A stretch of DNA of 64,000 nucleotides from Pararge aegeria (lineage: Eukaryota; Arthropoda; Insecta; Lepidoptera; Nymphalidae). The position numbers and the translations under genes were made by a program. Positions 43,875-55,618 of the stretch are shown in pieces (the first letter of the stretch is position 1; each line of letters starts with the position of its first letter). The DNA lies in NCBI RefSeq assembly GCF_905163445.1, contig NC_053200.1, positions 11,780,001 to 11,844,000 of the forward strand. The letters run 5' to 3'. A model generated the notes under the pieces. That model did not search any database. It had not been told where the DNA came from and saw only the letters and a program-made list of their open reading frames with translations.

Positions 43875-45312
43875 TAATAAATAAAGTTTGTAAACGCATA
43901 AACTAGTGTGTCTACATATGCGTGTAGATTGGCTAAAACTCATTTCAAAGAGTAGCCGAGCGGCAACTTTTCTCCCATAATCCATCACGTAGCCAAACAC
44001 CTACCACTAGCAATATGAAATAAAGATAATACGAAAACAGTTCAAATGAAATTAGCCTTTTACTTCAATAGTTAAGGTCGCGAATTGTATGAACAATTCC
44101 AGTAACTTTTATAGAATGGTTGACTATTAGACCGTCAAGTGCGAACCACAGTGGGATTAATTCGACAGGGCACCTCGGGAATTACTGCCAGATAGGACGT
44201 GAATACCCAATGACTTTATTTTAGCTATGTCGTTTTAAAAATTCCAACTTGGCTTCAATGTCAAAGGAGATGATAAAGATAAAAAATTGTTACATTAAAA
44301 GTCTTTCCGCTTTCACCTCCAAAACAGTAGAAGCCATTCTGGTTAAGGAAAAAAAGTGAAATTAATTCATACTGTTTAAGGAAGATAAACAAGCGGTTTT
44401 TTAAATATAGTCCTTATTAGGGTGAATCCAAATAAGACGTTATAGTAAACAGCGCTATTAAAAATGAGCGGTTTTGAACTAGCATTCTTATTTTTTCAGC
44501 CGTTTAGTGTCGGGGAACCCCCCGGCCTCCTTAATTCCAGGACTGATTTAAATGCACCTTTATATAAACATCATCTTGTGGTCATAGGTCTTTTGTAGAA
44601 AGTTTCCAATACCACGGTCCACTGCGAGGTCCTCGCCCCCACAGATGACGATTATGGTGTTAAATGCTTATCAAATAAAACTATACAATTGTCAACATAA
44701 TTACATAAAGTTCTAGGTAGATACATAATTCAGCATATAATAAGCAGTTCTCAAGAAAGTATCCCCATAACTATACCGTGGCACACTGTAAAGGAAAAAT
44801 TATTATAAAATAACATGAAACAGCATCATTTGTACCAATTTAAACGTAATTTAAGGTTTCTTGCTAGACGTCTCTGTTATAATTTATCTGCCTCTGATTC
44901 GAAATAAATTCCATCTTTGAATTTTTTTCTTTTGTATGGCTTGCACCCTAAAGACCAGACTGATTAATTTTCATCCTGAGATAATAAAAGTTTCTCGCGG
45001 GATTTTTCAATAGCCAAAATACCGCGGAAGAAGACGCAGGCGACATTTGACGTTTTTAAAAATTGTTTATTTGTATTCCCTGCCCTCAAACAAGTAAACT
45101 ACACAGTACACAGTTCACTCAAAATGTAACTATGAGCCCTCCCTATTGCCACTTCAGCTTCGCGACTCTAATTAATATATCAACACTTAACATACATAAG
45201 AATATACTCGTATTTTAATTTGAAAGTGAAGTGTGTAGCAATCTTAATTAAGAAACTTCTACAACATTATAAACAATGAAAAAGATGGAGTTCTATACAC
45301 TCTTAGCGTACA
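43875..45312. other. No gene recognised; small RTE trace at 44570-44640
   Basis: The trace (GGTCATAGGTCTTTTGTAGA, CAATACCACGGTCCACTGCG) is a reversed family D fragment of about 70 bases. The rest is AT-rich and unassigned. Confidence 0.45.
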
Positions 45313-45746
45313 TCCCTACTAATATTATAAATGTCAATGTAAGTTTGTTTGTTACGCTTTCATGCAAAAACTACTAAACCGATCCTCATGAAACTTTGTA
45401 CACACATTCTTGGAAGTGTTAGAAGTAATATAGGATACTTTTTATCCCGACATTAAGCTTGGTTCCTTTGGGAGAGGGGATGAGTATTTGACGATTATAA
45501 ACTATAACTCCGACAAGTTATAACCGATTTAAATAATTATTTTTGTACTATAGAGGTTATAATATGTGTTTAATTTTGCCAAAACTTTGTGTAGATCTGA
45601 GTGGGGTTGGACAGAACTCCAGCAGCAAACCCTTCATTTCAGGCTTAGTGATACTTAATACTTTAATTTTTTTAGAAGTACAACTAAATTTAATGCCACA
45701 TCACAAAACAAAATCAAACGCAGACGAAGTCGCGGGCTACAGCTAG
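45313..45746 (+). mobile_element. Helitron-like non-autonomous element, complete (family J)
   Basis: It begins TCCCTACTAATATTATAAATG after an A and ends GTCGCGGGCTACAGCTAG before a T. These are the terminal rules of Helitrons (5' TC, 3' CTRR, insertion between A and T, no inverted repeats or target duplication). The interior has TTTGTTTGTTACGCTTTCATG and ACTACTAAACCGATCCTCATG. It encodes no Rep/helicase protein; the 67-codon frame at 45543-45746 is incidental. I associate these ends with the Lep1-type elements of Lepidoptera. Confidence 0.65.
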
Positions 45747-46090
45747 TATAGTATAATATCATAGAATGTCGTTAAGATACGTCACTGTAATATATTCACA
45801 GGCTCTTAGTAACTTTCGAGCTAAGCTGAATAGAGATAAGGGCGATGTGTCAGCGTTTCTATACATAGTGACGTCAACGGTCGCATCTTATAGAAAATCT
45901 TAACATAATATCATCCGCCTTTTTAATGCCACTTAGCTACATATTTTATAAAACTTAGATATTTAGTTGCTCTGTTAAAACACAACATACCATGCTCTCA
46001 TTAAGCATTCTTCTGGAAAAAGAGTGGTGTAACTGTATATAGGATCTGCGTATTTGTATCTGTCCGCGGCATTGAATTTCAACATTCGAC

Positions 46091-46355
46091 GGCCGATTGG
46101 CGCAGTGGGCAGCGACCCTGCTTTCAAAGTCCAGGGCCGTGGGTTCGATTCCCACAGCTGGTAAATGTTTGTGTGATGAGCATGAATGTTTATCAGTGTC
46201 TGGGTGTTTATACTTATGTGCCTATATTCTAAGTATTTATGTATATTATTCATAAAAATATTCATCAGTCGTCTTAGTACCCATAACACAAGCTACGCTT
46301 ACTTTGGGGCTAGATGGCCGTGTGTGTATTGTCATAGTATATTTATTTATTTATT
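46091..46355 (+). mobile_element. Family A SINE, near full length
   Basis: Head GGCCGATTGGCGCAGTGGGC..GTGGGTTCGATTCCCACAGC, body GTGTGATGAGCATGAATG, GTGTCTGGGTGTTTATACTT, ATAACACAAGCTACGCTTAC, TTTGGGGCTAGATGGCCGTG and a TATTTATTTATTTATTA tail. One of the best-preserved A copies. Confidence 0.8.
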
Positions 46356-47194
46356 AACTTACGCTCGTGTATCTATTTATGCTAAATATATATAGTAGAA
46401 AGAAATTAGATGGACAACCGTACCGGTTTTAATATTCATGTCTTTGCTATTAGAACTTTATAACTCTGTCCTCTGACATGCATAGGTACACTTTAAAGAG
46501 GTCGTTATCACAGGATTTTGCATGAAGGAGACTTTTAAAGCAGTTTTAAAACATTATCGACTTTGGCATCGCTGCAAAATTTGCATCTCCAACGTTGCCA
46601 AAGCTAAAGTGGATTGTAAACTCGTTGAAATTTCCCGCCCTAACTCGCCAGGCGGTTATCCGTAAGGTAAGGTGCTGTGGATTAATCCAACTGTGGTTGA
46701 CACTATAAAGAAGCGATGCGCTATAATAAACCAATAATGAACCAATTTTCTTCATCATCATCAGCTCATTTATGTCTCACTTCTAAATAGAAACCTTCTC
46801 CCTTATTTCTATGAAGCTAGTCTAGGCTAAACTTCTGAATAACGGAACTGATTGACTGTCGGACAGGACATTCATAGACTAATGAAATAGTTAGAAAGGA
46901 GTAATTTACTTTCTTATCATATGTCAATTATTAATGTCCCACTACTGCGCACTGCATCCTCTCAAATAGAAGATATAGTTTTTTTAGCATAAATCCACCA
47001 CCCTGCTTCAAATAATTATTATAATAAGTTTGTGATAATCCCTCGAAGCTAAAATAGTGAAATTTTAAAATATTAAACAATTCATTATTAATTCACAAAA
47101 CATTTATCTAACGCAAAATAATAATAAAGTCAACATTTCTTTCCCTTCAAACATTAATGGTTGTTAAATCTATAAGATTTCATAGGCGACTTCT
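46356..47194. other. No gene recognised
   Basis: AT-rich. A 71-codon minus-strand frame at 46546-46761 lies in a slightly GC-richer patch and has no recognisable motif. Confidence 0.4.
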
Positions 47195-47366
47195 TGATAT
47201 TGGAAAAGAGCAACTACTGAGTTTCTTGCCGGCTCTTCTCGGTAGAATCTCCGAATCTCCGAACCGATCGTAGAATAAATAAAAACAGACGGACAGACGT
47301 TTCAGAGGTGCTTATAAATTAGGCCTACTTAAAATAAAGGAATTTTATTTTTAAATTTAGAATTTG
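47195..47366 (-). repeat. Family E repeat, reverse orientation
   Basis: GAAAAGAGCAACTACTGAGT, TTCTTGCCGGCTCTTCTCGG, TAGAATCTCCGAATCTCCGA, CAGACGTTTCAGAGGTGC and AATTAGGCCTACTTAAAATA reverse the blocks of 13929-14085 and extend to the family 3' end. Confidence 0.65.
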
Positions 47367-47645
47367 GACTAGTTGCACTATCAACGATAGACGATCTCGT
47401 GGCTATCAATTAATAACAGCAATTTAAAAGCATAAATGCACGTAGACTCTGCATTCCGATAATTACAACACACAAAAAAATCATCTTTATTGCACACACA
47501 CATTTTATACAAAGTAAACACATATACAGAGAAACTTAGAATAGAAAATAGAGCGTGCAAAGGCGGTCTCATCACTAAAGCGATCTCTTACAGATATGAC
47601 GTTAGGAAAAACGAAGGAACGGGTCGGTGCAGCAATTTAAGTTTA

Positions 47646-47681
47646 ACATATATATGTATATATATATATATATATATACAA
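47646..47681. repeat. (TA)n microsatellite
   Basis: A TA dinucleotide tract interrupted once by TG near 47656. Confidence 0.9.
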
Positions 47682-48194
47682 AATAATTATAATAAACTAC
47701 TTACTCATAAATTCTAATACTACACACATATTATATATAAGTAAATACATATTTATGCAGTATATATAAGAAATGGTTTTCAAAACGCTTCTTAAATATA
47801 TTTAGAGATTGAGACACACATTAATTTTTAATTTTCTGTAAACCTTTCAACTCATTTTAATGTATTCCTACAGTACAAGTAAAAAGGTCATAGTAAAAAT
47901 GTTAGAACCTTTATGCCAACGTTACGTAGATACTAAATAACGCACACATCACACACACATACACGTCTTAATCCGCTCACTTAAATACATAAGACATTGA
48001 TTTAAACTTAGGCACTTATTGGCTATTAAAATAACACAAAAAGCAAAGAGAAGTTTAGGATTACATCTCTTAAAGAAAAAAATGTAGACATGTCTACGCT
48101 TTGTAGCTACTAACAACGCATAAAAATAGGTTTTACTTCATTCAACATATAGTACACACATCTATTTCATGTTATATGTAAGCCTAAGGAAAGG

Positions 48195-49110
48195 AACTAG
48201 AAAGCTGAGATAAATTCGGTCTACACTGCATAGAGTGGAAAGATATTCCTACACAGCCCCGATACAAAAATACGCATTCAAATACTTCGTTTTCCATTTG
48301 GTTAAACACACATAAAGAACCTCAAATGTGGGACCTCTTGAAAAAAAAAACACCCGGCTAAGTTTGTTGTGGGCTTCTTCTTAGACCAGGACGCGTTTGG
48401 AACCCTTGTAGTTTTAAGTTTACGAAAATAGTTATCGCCATCATCTCACTACCATGTAATTCTCATGTACGCATCAATAGTGCCACCCATGGGCCTACTT
48501 GAATAAAGATTTTTTTGGCTTTGACTTTGAAAGGGCAAATCTGACCTACACCTCTAAATACATACGAGACATCGTTCATATTATTTAATATTTCCTTTAT
48601 TAAACACGTTCACACATCCTGATTAATTAAACTCACATATAAACGCATTAGTCATAATGTTTTAATAAGTCATTTCAAAGCATGATTGGCTATGATTAAT
48701 AAATTACGGGAACTAAAAAGCGTACAAAACTCTCGGACTGCACCTCGTTGAGTTGAAAAGTATGTTTACGCTACGTAAATACGAAGCTATGCACACAAGT
48801 ACGTCATTTTTCACTTTGTTAAACACACAAACAAATGAAATGGCGGGAACCAAAACGTAGGCAAACTCAATCGACGCCCCGAAGAGTGGAAAGACATATG
48901 AGACTGCGTACAAATGTAAGAGAGACTTTTTTCACTTGATTAACCTAATCCTGAAGCTGAATATAGTATTTACTGTGCGTAACTACCAAACAACATTTTC
49001 CACTTAATTAAACATGCAAAAACAAATTAAATTACAGGAACAAAAGTAAACGGAAACTAGACCTCGACCCTTACTCGTAGAAAGGAATGACAGTTCAAAC
49101 GTCACATTTT
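48195..49110. repeat. Diverged minisatellite, unit about 135-190 bp
   Basis: The modules GGAACTA/GGGAACC/GGAACAA, then GAGTGGAAAG or GAGTTGAAAAG, then TTTTCACTT or TTTCCATTTG followed by (N)TTAAACACACA recur. They start near 48195, 48708, 48845 and 49035. A family F copy (48351-48531) interrupts the array. The period is irregular and the units are strongly diverged. Confidence 0.5.
48351..48531 (-). repeat. Family F repeat inserted in a minisatellite
   Basis: CCCGGCTAAGTTTGTTGTGG, CTTCTTAGACCAGGACGCGT, TTGGAACCCTTGTAGTTTTA and GGGCCTACTTGAATAAAG..TTTGACTTTGA reverse 10236-10416. Confidence 0.65.
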
Positions 49111-49119
49111 TCACTGATC

Positions 49120-49194
49120 CACACACATGCATGCACGTTCACACATAGTTACACACGCACGCACACTCACTTACACATACACACACACACACAT
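49120..49194. repeat. AC-rich low-complexity tract
   Basis: Imperfect (AC)n with CG and CT interruptions, ending in (AC)8 before an A run. Confidence 0.8.
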
Positions 49195-49559
49195 AAAAAA
49201 TCTTAGCGAATGACCCGTGGCTTTAAATGTGGTTTTGTTATGATATTTTCAACCAACTTAAAAGGAGCAGGTTCTCAATTAGACTGGTTTTTTTTGGTAT
49301 ATTTGTTAGTCGCCAATTAAAAGCCAATTTAGTTAATTATTTTTTTGTTTGGTACGATATACCTCAAAAATGGTCCCATTATAATTTGGTGATGACTTGT
49401 TGGAGGGATCCTGGAGAAATCGAGCGAACTCTTCAAATATTATAGGCAAACCTTATCAAACCGTAGCAGCTTGAGCACCATGTGGTCTAGAAGAACTGAT
49501 GATTTAGACCACGGATGCCCACCGGAACTATACAATAATTAGGGTTGCGACCACGTTTC
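49195..49559. other. No gene recognised
   Basis: Contains a 72-codon plus-strand frame (49227-49445) with no recognisable motif. Confidence 0.35.
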
Positions 49560-49990
49560 AGATCCTTAAGATATCACTGGCAACACGCACTGTTCGAACA
49601 CTTTAGTTTTCAGGCACTCATGGATTTCGGACGAGAAGATTTCACGAAGTTTCCCGAACATAAGAAAGTTCAGTGTCACTTAGAATGCGATGGAGAAAGC
49701 TAGGCGTATCTCTACGTGATCAAATCAGGAATGAGGAGATCCGTAGACGAACTTGAGTTACCGACATAGCTCAGAGACTCACGAAGCTGAAGTGGCAATG
49801 GCAGGGCACATAGCTCGGTGAACCGATAGGTAGGGTCTTAAAGTGGTCGGCCTCCAACGAGGTGGACAGACGACATGAGGCGAGTCACTGGGAGCAGCTG
49901 GAGGCAAGCGGCCCAGGACCGTGGATTTTGGAACTCCCTACAAGAGACCTATGTCCATCAGTGGACGTCGGTTGGTTGCATTGATGATGA
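49560..49990 (+). pseudogene. RTE-type LINE 3' end with inverted 5' piece (family D)
   Basis: From about 49670 the forward strand encodes RWRKLGVSLRDQIRNEEIRR, then a stop, then KLKWQWQGT-like and AQDRGFW blocks, ending in (ATG)n at 49981-49999. These are pol C-terminal blocks of family D. The preceding 49570-49660 (GGCAACACGCACTGTTCGAA, CAGGCACTCATGGATTTC) is the block that lies just upstream in a normal copy but here sits in reverse orientation. Stops and indels make it non-coding. Confidence 0.65.
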
Positions 49991-52269
49991 TGACGATGAT
50001 GGATTGCGCTGATGATGATGATATATGGCTGCTAAGTAATATATGCTCATCACAATAATTTTGTTGACAAAAAAGAACAACTACAACTTAAAAGCAAGAA
50101 ATAAATATTTTTTACAACATTTTTAAGTCGGTTCCAAGTAAAATTTAAAATTCACTGGCTATTTTCCTTGTTAGGTACTATACAAAACGAAACCGAATAC
50201 AAAATACATCTATAGGTACTTAGTAATTTTACATTTATTTTAAGGAATATTACGTTTTCACTTGAACAAATTTAAAAGTTGCTTATAAATAAAGACAGAC
50301 AACAAGACACTTAGTCGTATATAAAGTTACTTTCTTGAGCTTCTTTATTTGTTTGATATAAGCGACGCGGACTGGAACATGATAATATCGATTCGATAAA
50401 CATTTTCTCTGTGTTTGTGCGAATCCTGCTTTATATTCCACCCCTGGTTTGATAGTCGACAATTTTGACATAGAACGATTTCTAGCCGACCTGAGTGGCA
50501 TTGACCGAGCGTCATACTTCAATCGCACTCCTTATCCAATACTATGATAATAGAGCTGTGAATATTATTGTCACGTAATCTCTGGGTAAGAAAGTTCTTG
50601 AATCACGTAAATAGCCCAAAAATTGAGTAGCTACCACACTTATTAAGAAGTGGTTCTGCTGCTCGATACTATTGGATGAGTATATAACCATATGCTTTAT
50701 GTAAAATTGAGATTATGGATCTGACACATGTTTTAAGAGCGTCAGAAAATATTCCGGAATAACAAAAGAGACACGGGTCTCCACTCAGATGAAGATTGGT
50801 ACCGTAAAATGGTAGTCATAACCCCATTTAAGAATATCATGGAGAGGTTCATTATCTTCGAGACTTCCTCACGATGTTGTCTTAAAACGTAGGCACAAAC
50901 ACAGTACTTCCTAACCTAAACAATATTATGCTGATTATGAAAAAAAATAAAGAAAGTTCAATAGAGTAACACGTACAAGAAGATGGCCAGGAATACATTC
51001 TCTTAAAGCATAAATATTTTAAACTGACTTTTAATTTGACATCCTTAAAATAAGAATTATAATTCTGAAACAATATTAAAGTAATACTGCTTTAAGCTGT
51101 GGTAGTAAGCTCTCCAAAAGAAGTAGTAGAGTAAAGAGAAGACCAGAGGAAAGAAGAACGTGGCAGAACTTTTGAAACACAATGTTTTTGTGAAAATTGG
51201 TGTTTATTTAGTCTAATTCTAGTTTAATGTTGCGAAGTAAACTACCTAAAAATCTTAAAGAGTCCAAAAATATACACACCTTCAAAAAATTACTAAAATA
51301 CCATTTTCAGAATAAAACTTAAACTTTACATTTTAAAAATAAAACTTATTCTCTATCTAAGAAACAAAGAAATTAATTACTTAACTAACTAACCAAGTAG
51401 CAGTTTCAGCTGTCACATCTAGTTGTGGATGAATCCATGTTACCTATGCAGTGACAAAGCCGCGGCTCGCGTCACCAGTTGTCCATCGATATGATTTTGA
51501 TACGGTGCTTCAAAACTACCCACTTACAATTTACAATTTATTTATTGTGCGCTCGAAGATGCAATTTTATATAATTACCCTCTTTTTGGAAATTAGCCTG
51601 TAAGTTCCATTTAAGCGGAAATTCCTTTATGGAACAATAAATATCTTTTACCAGAAACCAGAAGTTTAGAATATACCTAGCGTAGCGTTTAGCGTATGTG
51701 TAAATAAAGACACCAGTTTCGGGAAACTGCGCTCTAACTTCAATCCTGAATTTGTTATTTGAGTTCGAATCAACCTTATTAGTACATGTTTTTTTAAACG
51801 TATTCGAATTTTTGTAATTGTTTTTCGGTTGATATTACTTTATACCACCTGTTCTGTGATTTAGGTGATTTAACGAAAAAAATGTTTCACGAACTTTTGT
51901 GTATCAGCACACACTGATACAGCGGATCATAAAGTTTGGGGACTCTTAAAATTACACTTGACAGATGATAAATTCTTTTTTTTTTTAATAATCTTAAATC
52001 CATACCAAAAATGGAAAATATGATAAGCAATAGACAAGTTGTTATAGAGTTGACTAATGAAAATCGATTAGTTAAAGGTAAATGTATTATAATAAGAAAG
52101 CTCATGCTCAGCGAATAAATTTAATTTAATTAGGCATTACTTAATTGGGAATTGTCTTGTTAGTTTAGTCTTGTTTATTAGTTAAAACAGGCATAAGGGA
52201 AATAAAAACTATCTTATGTCCAGATCGGTATAGCAGCTGTAACGTGCACAGGTAACAAAGGCTATATTT
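49991..52269. other. No gene recognised
   Basis: AT-rich. A duplicate (GATGAT)n patch lies at 50000-50025. A weak B-like word (GACTTCCTCACGATGTTGTC) at about 50863 is too short to call. The 81-codon minus frame at 50283-50528 has no recognisable motif. Confidence 0.4.
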
Positions 52270-52440
52270 TTAAATTCTCTGGGACAATGTTTCTGGTGAT
52301 TTTCCGCGATCTAAATTATCCTTCAAGGTTCAAGATAATAAATAAATGAGCCAAATATCATTAAGATTGGTGCAGCGATTAAGCCGAACACAGGTAAAAA
52401 AACATACAAACAGACGTACTTTCGCATTTATGGATATAGA
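52270..52440 (-). mobile_element. Helitron-like (family J) 5' part, reverse orientation
   Basis: On the minus strand it begins A|TCTATATCCATAAATGCGAAAG, then GTCTGTTTGTATG. No CTAG end is present on the left, so the left border is approximate. Confidence 0.45.
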
Positions 52441-52901
52441 TTTTGTAAAAAGAAGCAATTAAATATCAACTGACTAATACTAACTACACCTGAACCTATG
52501 ACTTGCATGGTACCTAATACACGATTTGCCGCTTAGTTTGTAAACGCCCGGCTTTGTACTGCCGAGGTATTTTAAAGCTCATATATTCACAACAATGGGT
52601 AGGAATTGTAGAGTAGGTGGCCCGACAAAACAAATGTCGTCGTTACAAACTCGTATATCTGGTCTCCAGCCCCGAGACCTGACCCAAATAGCCGAACTTC
52701 CATTTACATTAGTGCGAACGCTTTTTTACTAACGTAGTACCATCACTTTAACCAAGCAATAAATATTACAGCGGCGGGTAACGGATGAGTAAAATTTAAA
52801 GTGAACCTCCATTGGTTGCGGTAAGAAATAGAAAGTCAAACAGTCAAACTTTTAAAAATAGAAGGCGAAAAATATGAAACACTTACCCTCGCACTAATAA
52901 A

Positions 52902-52990
52902 CTAGCAACCCACCCCGGCGTCGCACGGGTGCAATATGTACTAACGGAGTAAGTTTTGGAGAGATTAATAACAATTCCATAGTACATTAA
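52902..52990 (-). mobile_element. Helitron-like 3' end variant
   Basis: On the minus strand this ends CCGGGGTGGGTTGCTAG before a T. The text upstream (CACCCGTGCGACG) differs from other copies, so it is a different subfamily. Confidence 0.35.
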
Positions 52991-54647
52991 TTTAATTTAC
53001 ATCGTAAGGTTAAGCCAGCGTTTGCAATGTTAGCGCACAAAACGTTTGTTACGACATAACATTAAAAATCATTGAATTTCTTTGATTTTTCCTCCTAATA
53101 TATACATTTTTACTGCTTATAAACCTTTCTCTTGAATTACTCTATCCATTGCTGACAACTGCGTTTAAATCCGTTACGAAGTTTAATAGATCTAAACGTA
53201 CAAACAGCAGGTGCGTCGTTGTTTCATACTGACGTGAATGAATGAATGTATGAATGAATACACTTCTATTGTGCACCACATAAAAAACAAAACCAAAAAA
53301 ATGCAAATACAAAAGAAGTATACGATAGAAGGTACAATTTGGTTGACGAGCATGGCGTAACGTCCGAATATTTATGCAGTTTTTTGTCACACCTCAACTG
53401 ACAGCACCTTTCATATGTCAGAACGTGATAAAACACTGGAAGTAGAAAAATTTACTCTAGCAAACATACTTGTGACAAAAACCCGCACTCACCCGCGTTC
53501 GCGTTTAAAGAGGCACAGAAAGAAAAACCGTAACCTTTTGAAAAACACACGTACTTCGCCCAATCCCAGTGTCACCTATCAAATGCTCCTCATATATCTT
53601 CTAAGCGCCCATAAATCGCAAACTTCACGTATTGACGACGTAAACACATTTTTTATCGTGACGTGAATGGAGAAGGTTCAGGGCTATAGGTTTTATATCT
53701 GCGCGTTCGATAAATCATACGCGTTGAAAATTGTTTTTGGTCTCGCTTCGTGTGGACATGGTGATAAATGTACAATTATTTCCATTAGATAAATGGTTAT
53801 AAACTTGACTTCCTAAAACCTTAAACCTTTAACCTAAAACCTAAAACCTTTCTGGCGAAGTAGTGAGCGCTTTGGTTTTTCTACTGGAAGTTGCCGAATC
53901 CGATCGCAGGGGCTATTAATTTTTTTTTCAACTCCAGCGAACGGAATTCAGCCTTGCGCAACATTGACATTTTTTCGAAATTTGGATAACTTCTTGCAAT
54001 GGATAAATTTCAACTCCGATGGGGCAGGCCAAAGCGCCTTCAAGGATTTTATTGATTCCGGTGCATCAGTTTCTACATTTCTTTTACAATGCTGTAGTCT
54101 ACATTTTGTTTCTCTCCTAAATAAATGGTTTAAAAAGGGAAGGTTACAATACATTATATCCATAAAGTTAAGAGTAGAGTTTAATTATTACACTCACTTA
54201 GAAATTTATAACGCAATGAATATACATCAAAGCTATTTAAACGTTGCTTCAACGGCGTAAACCTGTCTATTATATTCAATGGAATTCATATAATTTATTA
54301 ATATAATATTCACAAAATAATAAATTGACGATGGAATAATGAAAAGACGAATGTATTCACTGTAAAATATTTTTTTGAAGCTGAGGCTAATCTTTTTGCA
54401 TTCAAATGTAAACTATTAATTTTGCTTCTTACTTTTATCTTAAATCAACTTAAATAATGCTATTACATGCTTGGTCCCCTTTTAACATTGTTTATACAGC
54501 AAACGAAGAAAACATTCACTCTCTGATGCAGTATCTTTAATAACGTCAGTGACATCTGTCTTCATCTGATAGCGACATGAGAGCTGCATATTTTTATAAC
54601 ATTCGATAAAAATATTAGCCGTAAAATGATAAAACGATTAGTGTTTA
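52991..54647. other. No gene recognised
   Basis: AT-rich. A GAAT-rich tract lies at 53235-53259 and a CCTAAAA-type patch at 53812-53850. The open frames at 53142-53390, 53415-53666 and 53964-54260 have no recognisable motif; the last (98 codons) is the longest and lies over sequence open on both strands. Confidence 0.4.
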
Positions 54648-54825
54648 TTGAAAACATCGTGAGGAAACCTGTGCGCCTGAGTGTTCTCCATAATGTTCTC
54701 AAAGGCATGTGAAGTCCACCAATCTACACTGGGCCAGCGTGATGAACTACGGCCTAAAACCTTCTCATTGTTTCAGGACCCGTGCCCTGTAGAGGGCTGG
54801 TAATGGGTCGATATGATGATGGTGA
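54648..54825 (+). mobile_element. Family B SINE, 3' two-thirds
   Basis: GAAAACATCGTGAGGAAACC, CTCCATAATGTTCTCAAAGG, GTGAAGTCCACCAATCTACA, GTGCCCTGTAGAGGGCTGGT and an (ATG)n end at 54813-54822. Head missing. Confidence 0.65.
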
Positions 54826-54889
54826 TCATTTGGCCATTTGGTCAATAATAAAATGATCTAAGTATTAAAATAAAATAATTAAAAATTAG

Positions 54890-55050
54890 CCCATATTCAA
54901 ATTCGTCTTCGTCGAAGCAAAAAAACGTCAAGACTGTCTGTTTGTACAGACTCTTCTACAGGTTTTTGTTGGGTCAAAGCGGGTTCTGTCGCAAAGGAGC
55001 TCACCATCGGCAAGAAACTCAGCAGTTACTCTTGTCTAACATGTTATATT
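54890..55050 (+). repeat. Family E repeat, diverged
   Basis: AAACGTCAAGACTGTCTGTTTGTA, GGTTCTGTCGCAAAGGAGC and GGCAAGAAACTCAGCAGTTAC keep E order, with the middle rearranged or decayed. Confidence 0.5.
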
Positions 55051-55069
55051 ACTTTTGAGTTATCATAAT

Positions 55070-55182
55070 CATCATTCTGACTAAATGGCCCATTACAAGA
55101 CACTGGTTAGGAGAATGAGGAGATTTTAGGTTTCCTGAGACCGGAGTCCGGAGACTTATCACTAGGCTATCACCGCTCCTTT
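55070..55182 (-). mobile_element. Family B SINE with internal deletion
   Basis: Only the two ends remain: CTAAATGGCCCATTACAAGACACTGG and AGGTTTCCTGAG, then the reversed head GGAGTCCGGAGACTTATCAC, TAGGCTATCACCGC. Confidence 0.45.
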
Positions 55183-55327
55183 AACACTTCCGCTTCTTCA
55201 CTTTTGAATACCTGTGTAATGTGATAATATGCAGTGCACCGTTCAAATATTACTTATATTAGGTGTTTCTCGCACACGCACTATAAATAACAGTGACTCG
55301 TACAGTCGCTTTAAAATTTATAATTCA

Positions 55328-55618
55328 CTAGCTGTTGCCCGCGACTTCGTCTGCGTTTGATATTGTTTTTAAAGTATTCAGTATCGCTAAGCCTTAAATG
55401 AGTATAGTAGCATATATATAACATGTGACTGTCAATTAATTATAGACAAATAATTTGCAATAAAATAAAATTGCGACTATAATTAAAGATCTAAGCTATC
55501 CTATCTCTTAAGTTGGACCAGACTCCTCACGGTGTGCCAATTTAATTTAAAATCGGTTAAGTAGTTTAGGAGTCCATTGAGGACAAACATCGTGACAGGA
55601 GTTTTATATATATTAAGA
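55328..55618 (-). mobile_element. Helitron-like element, both ends present (family J variant)
   Basis: On the minus strand it starts TCTTAATATATATAAAAC after an A and ends GTCGCGGGCAACAGCTAG before a T, 291 bp. The interior contains CAATGGACTCCTAAACTAC and TTAACCGATTTTAAATT, the usual middle of such elements. No protein is encoded. Confidence 0.6.

Noticed and set aside
46091..46160. tRNA gene, because of clear box A and box B
   Set aside because: The tRNA-like part continues into a conserved non-tRNA body shared by at least eight loci. This is a SINE promoter, not a functional tRNA. The same applies to the B, C and G heads.
53812..53850. Interstitial telomeric repeat (CCTAA)n
   Set aside because: The motif is an irregular CCTAAAA/CCTTAAA mixture and not the 5-bp insect telomere unit.
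53964..54260. 98-codon open frame as a host exon
   Set aside because: The opposite strand is open over the same segment, there is no motif, and no acceptor or donor I would trust flanks it.
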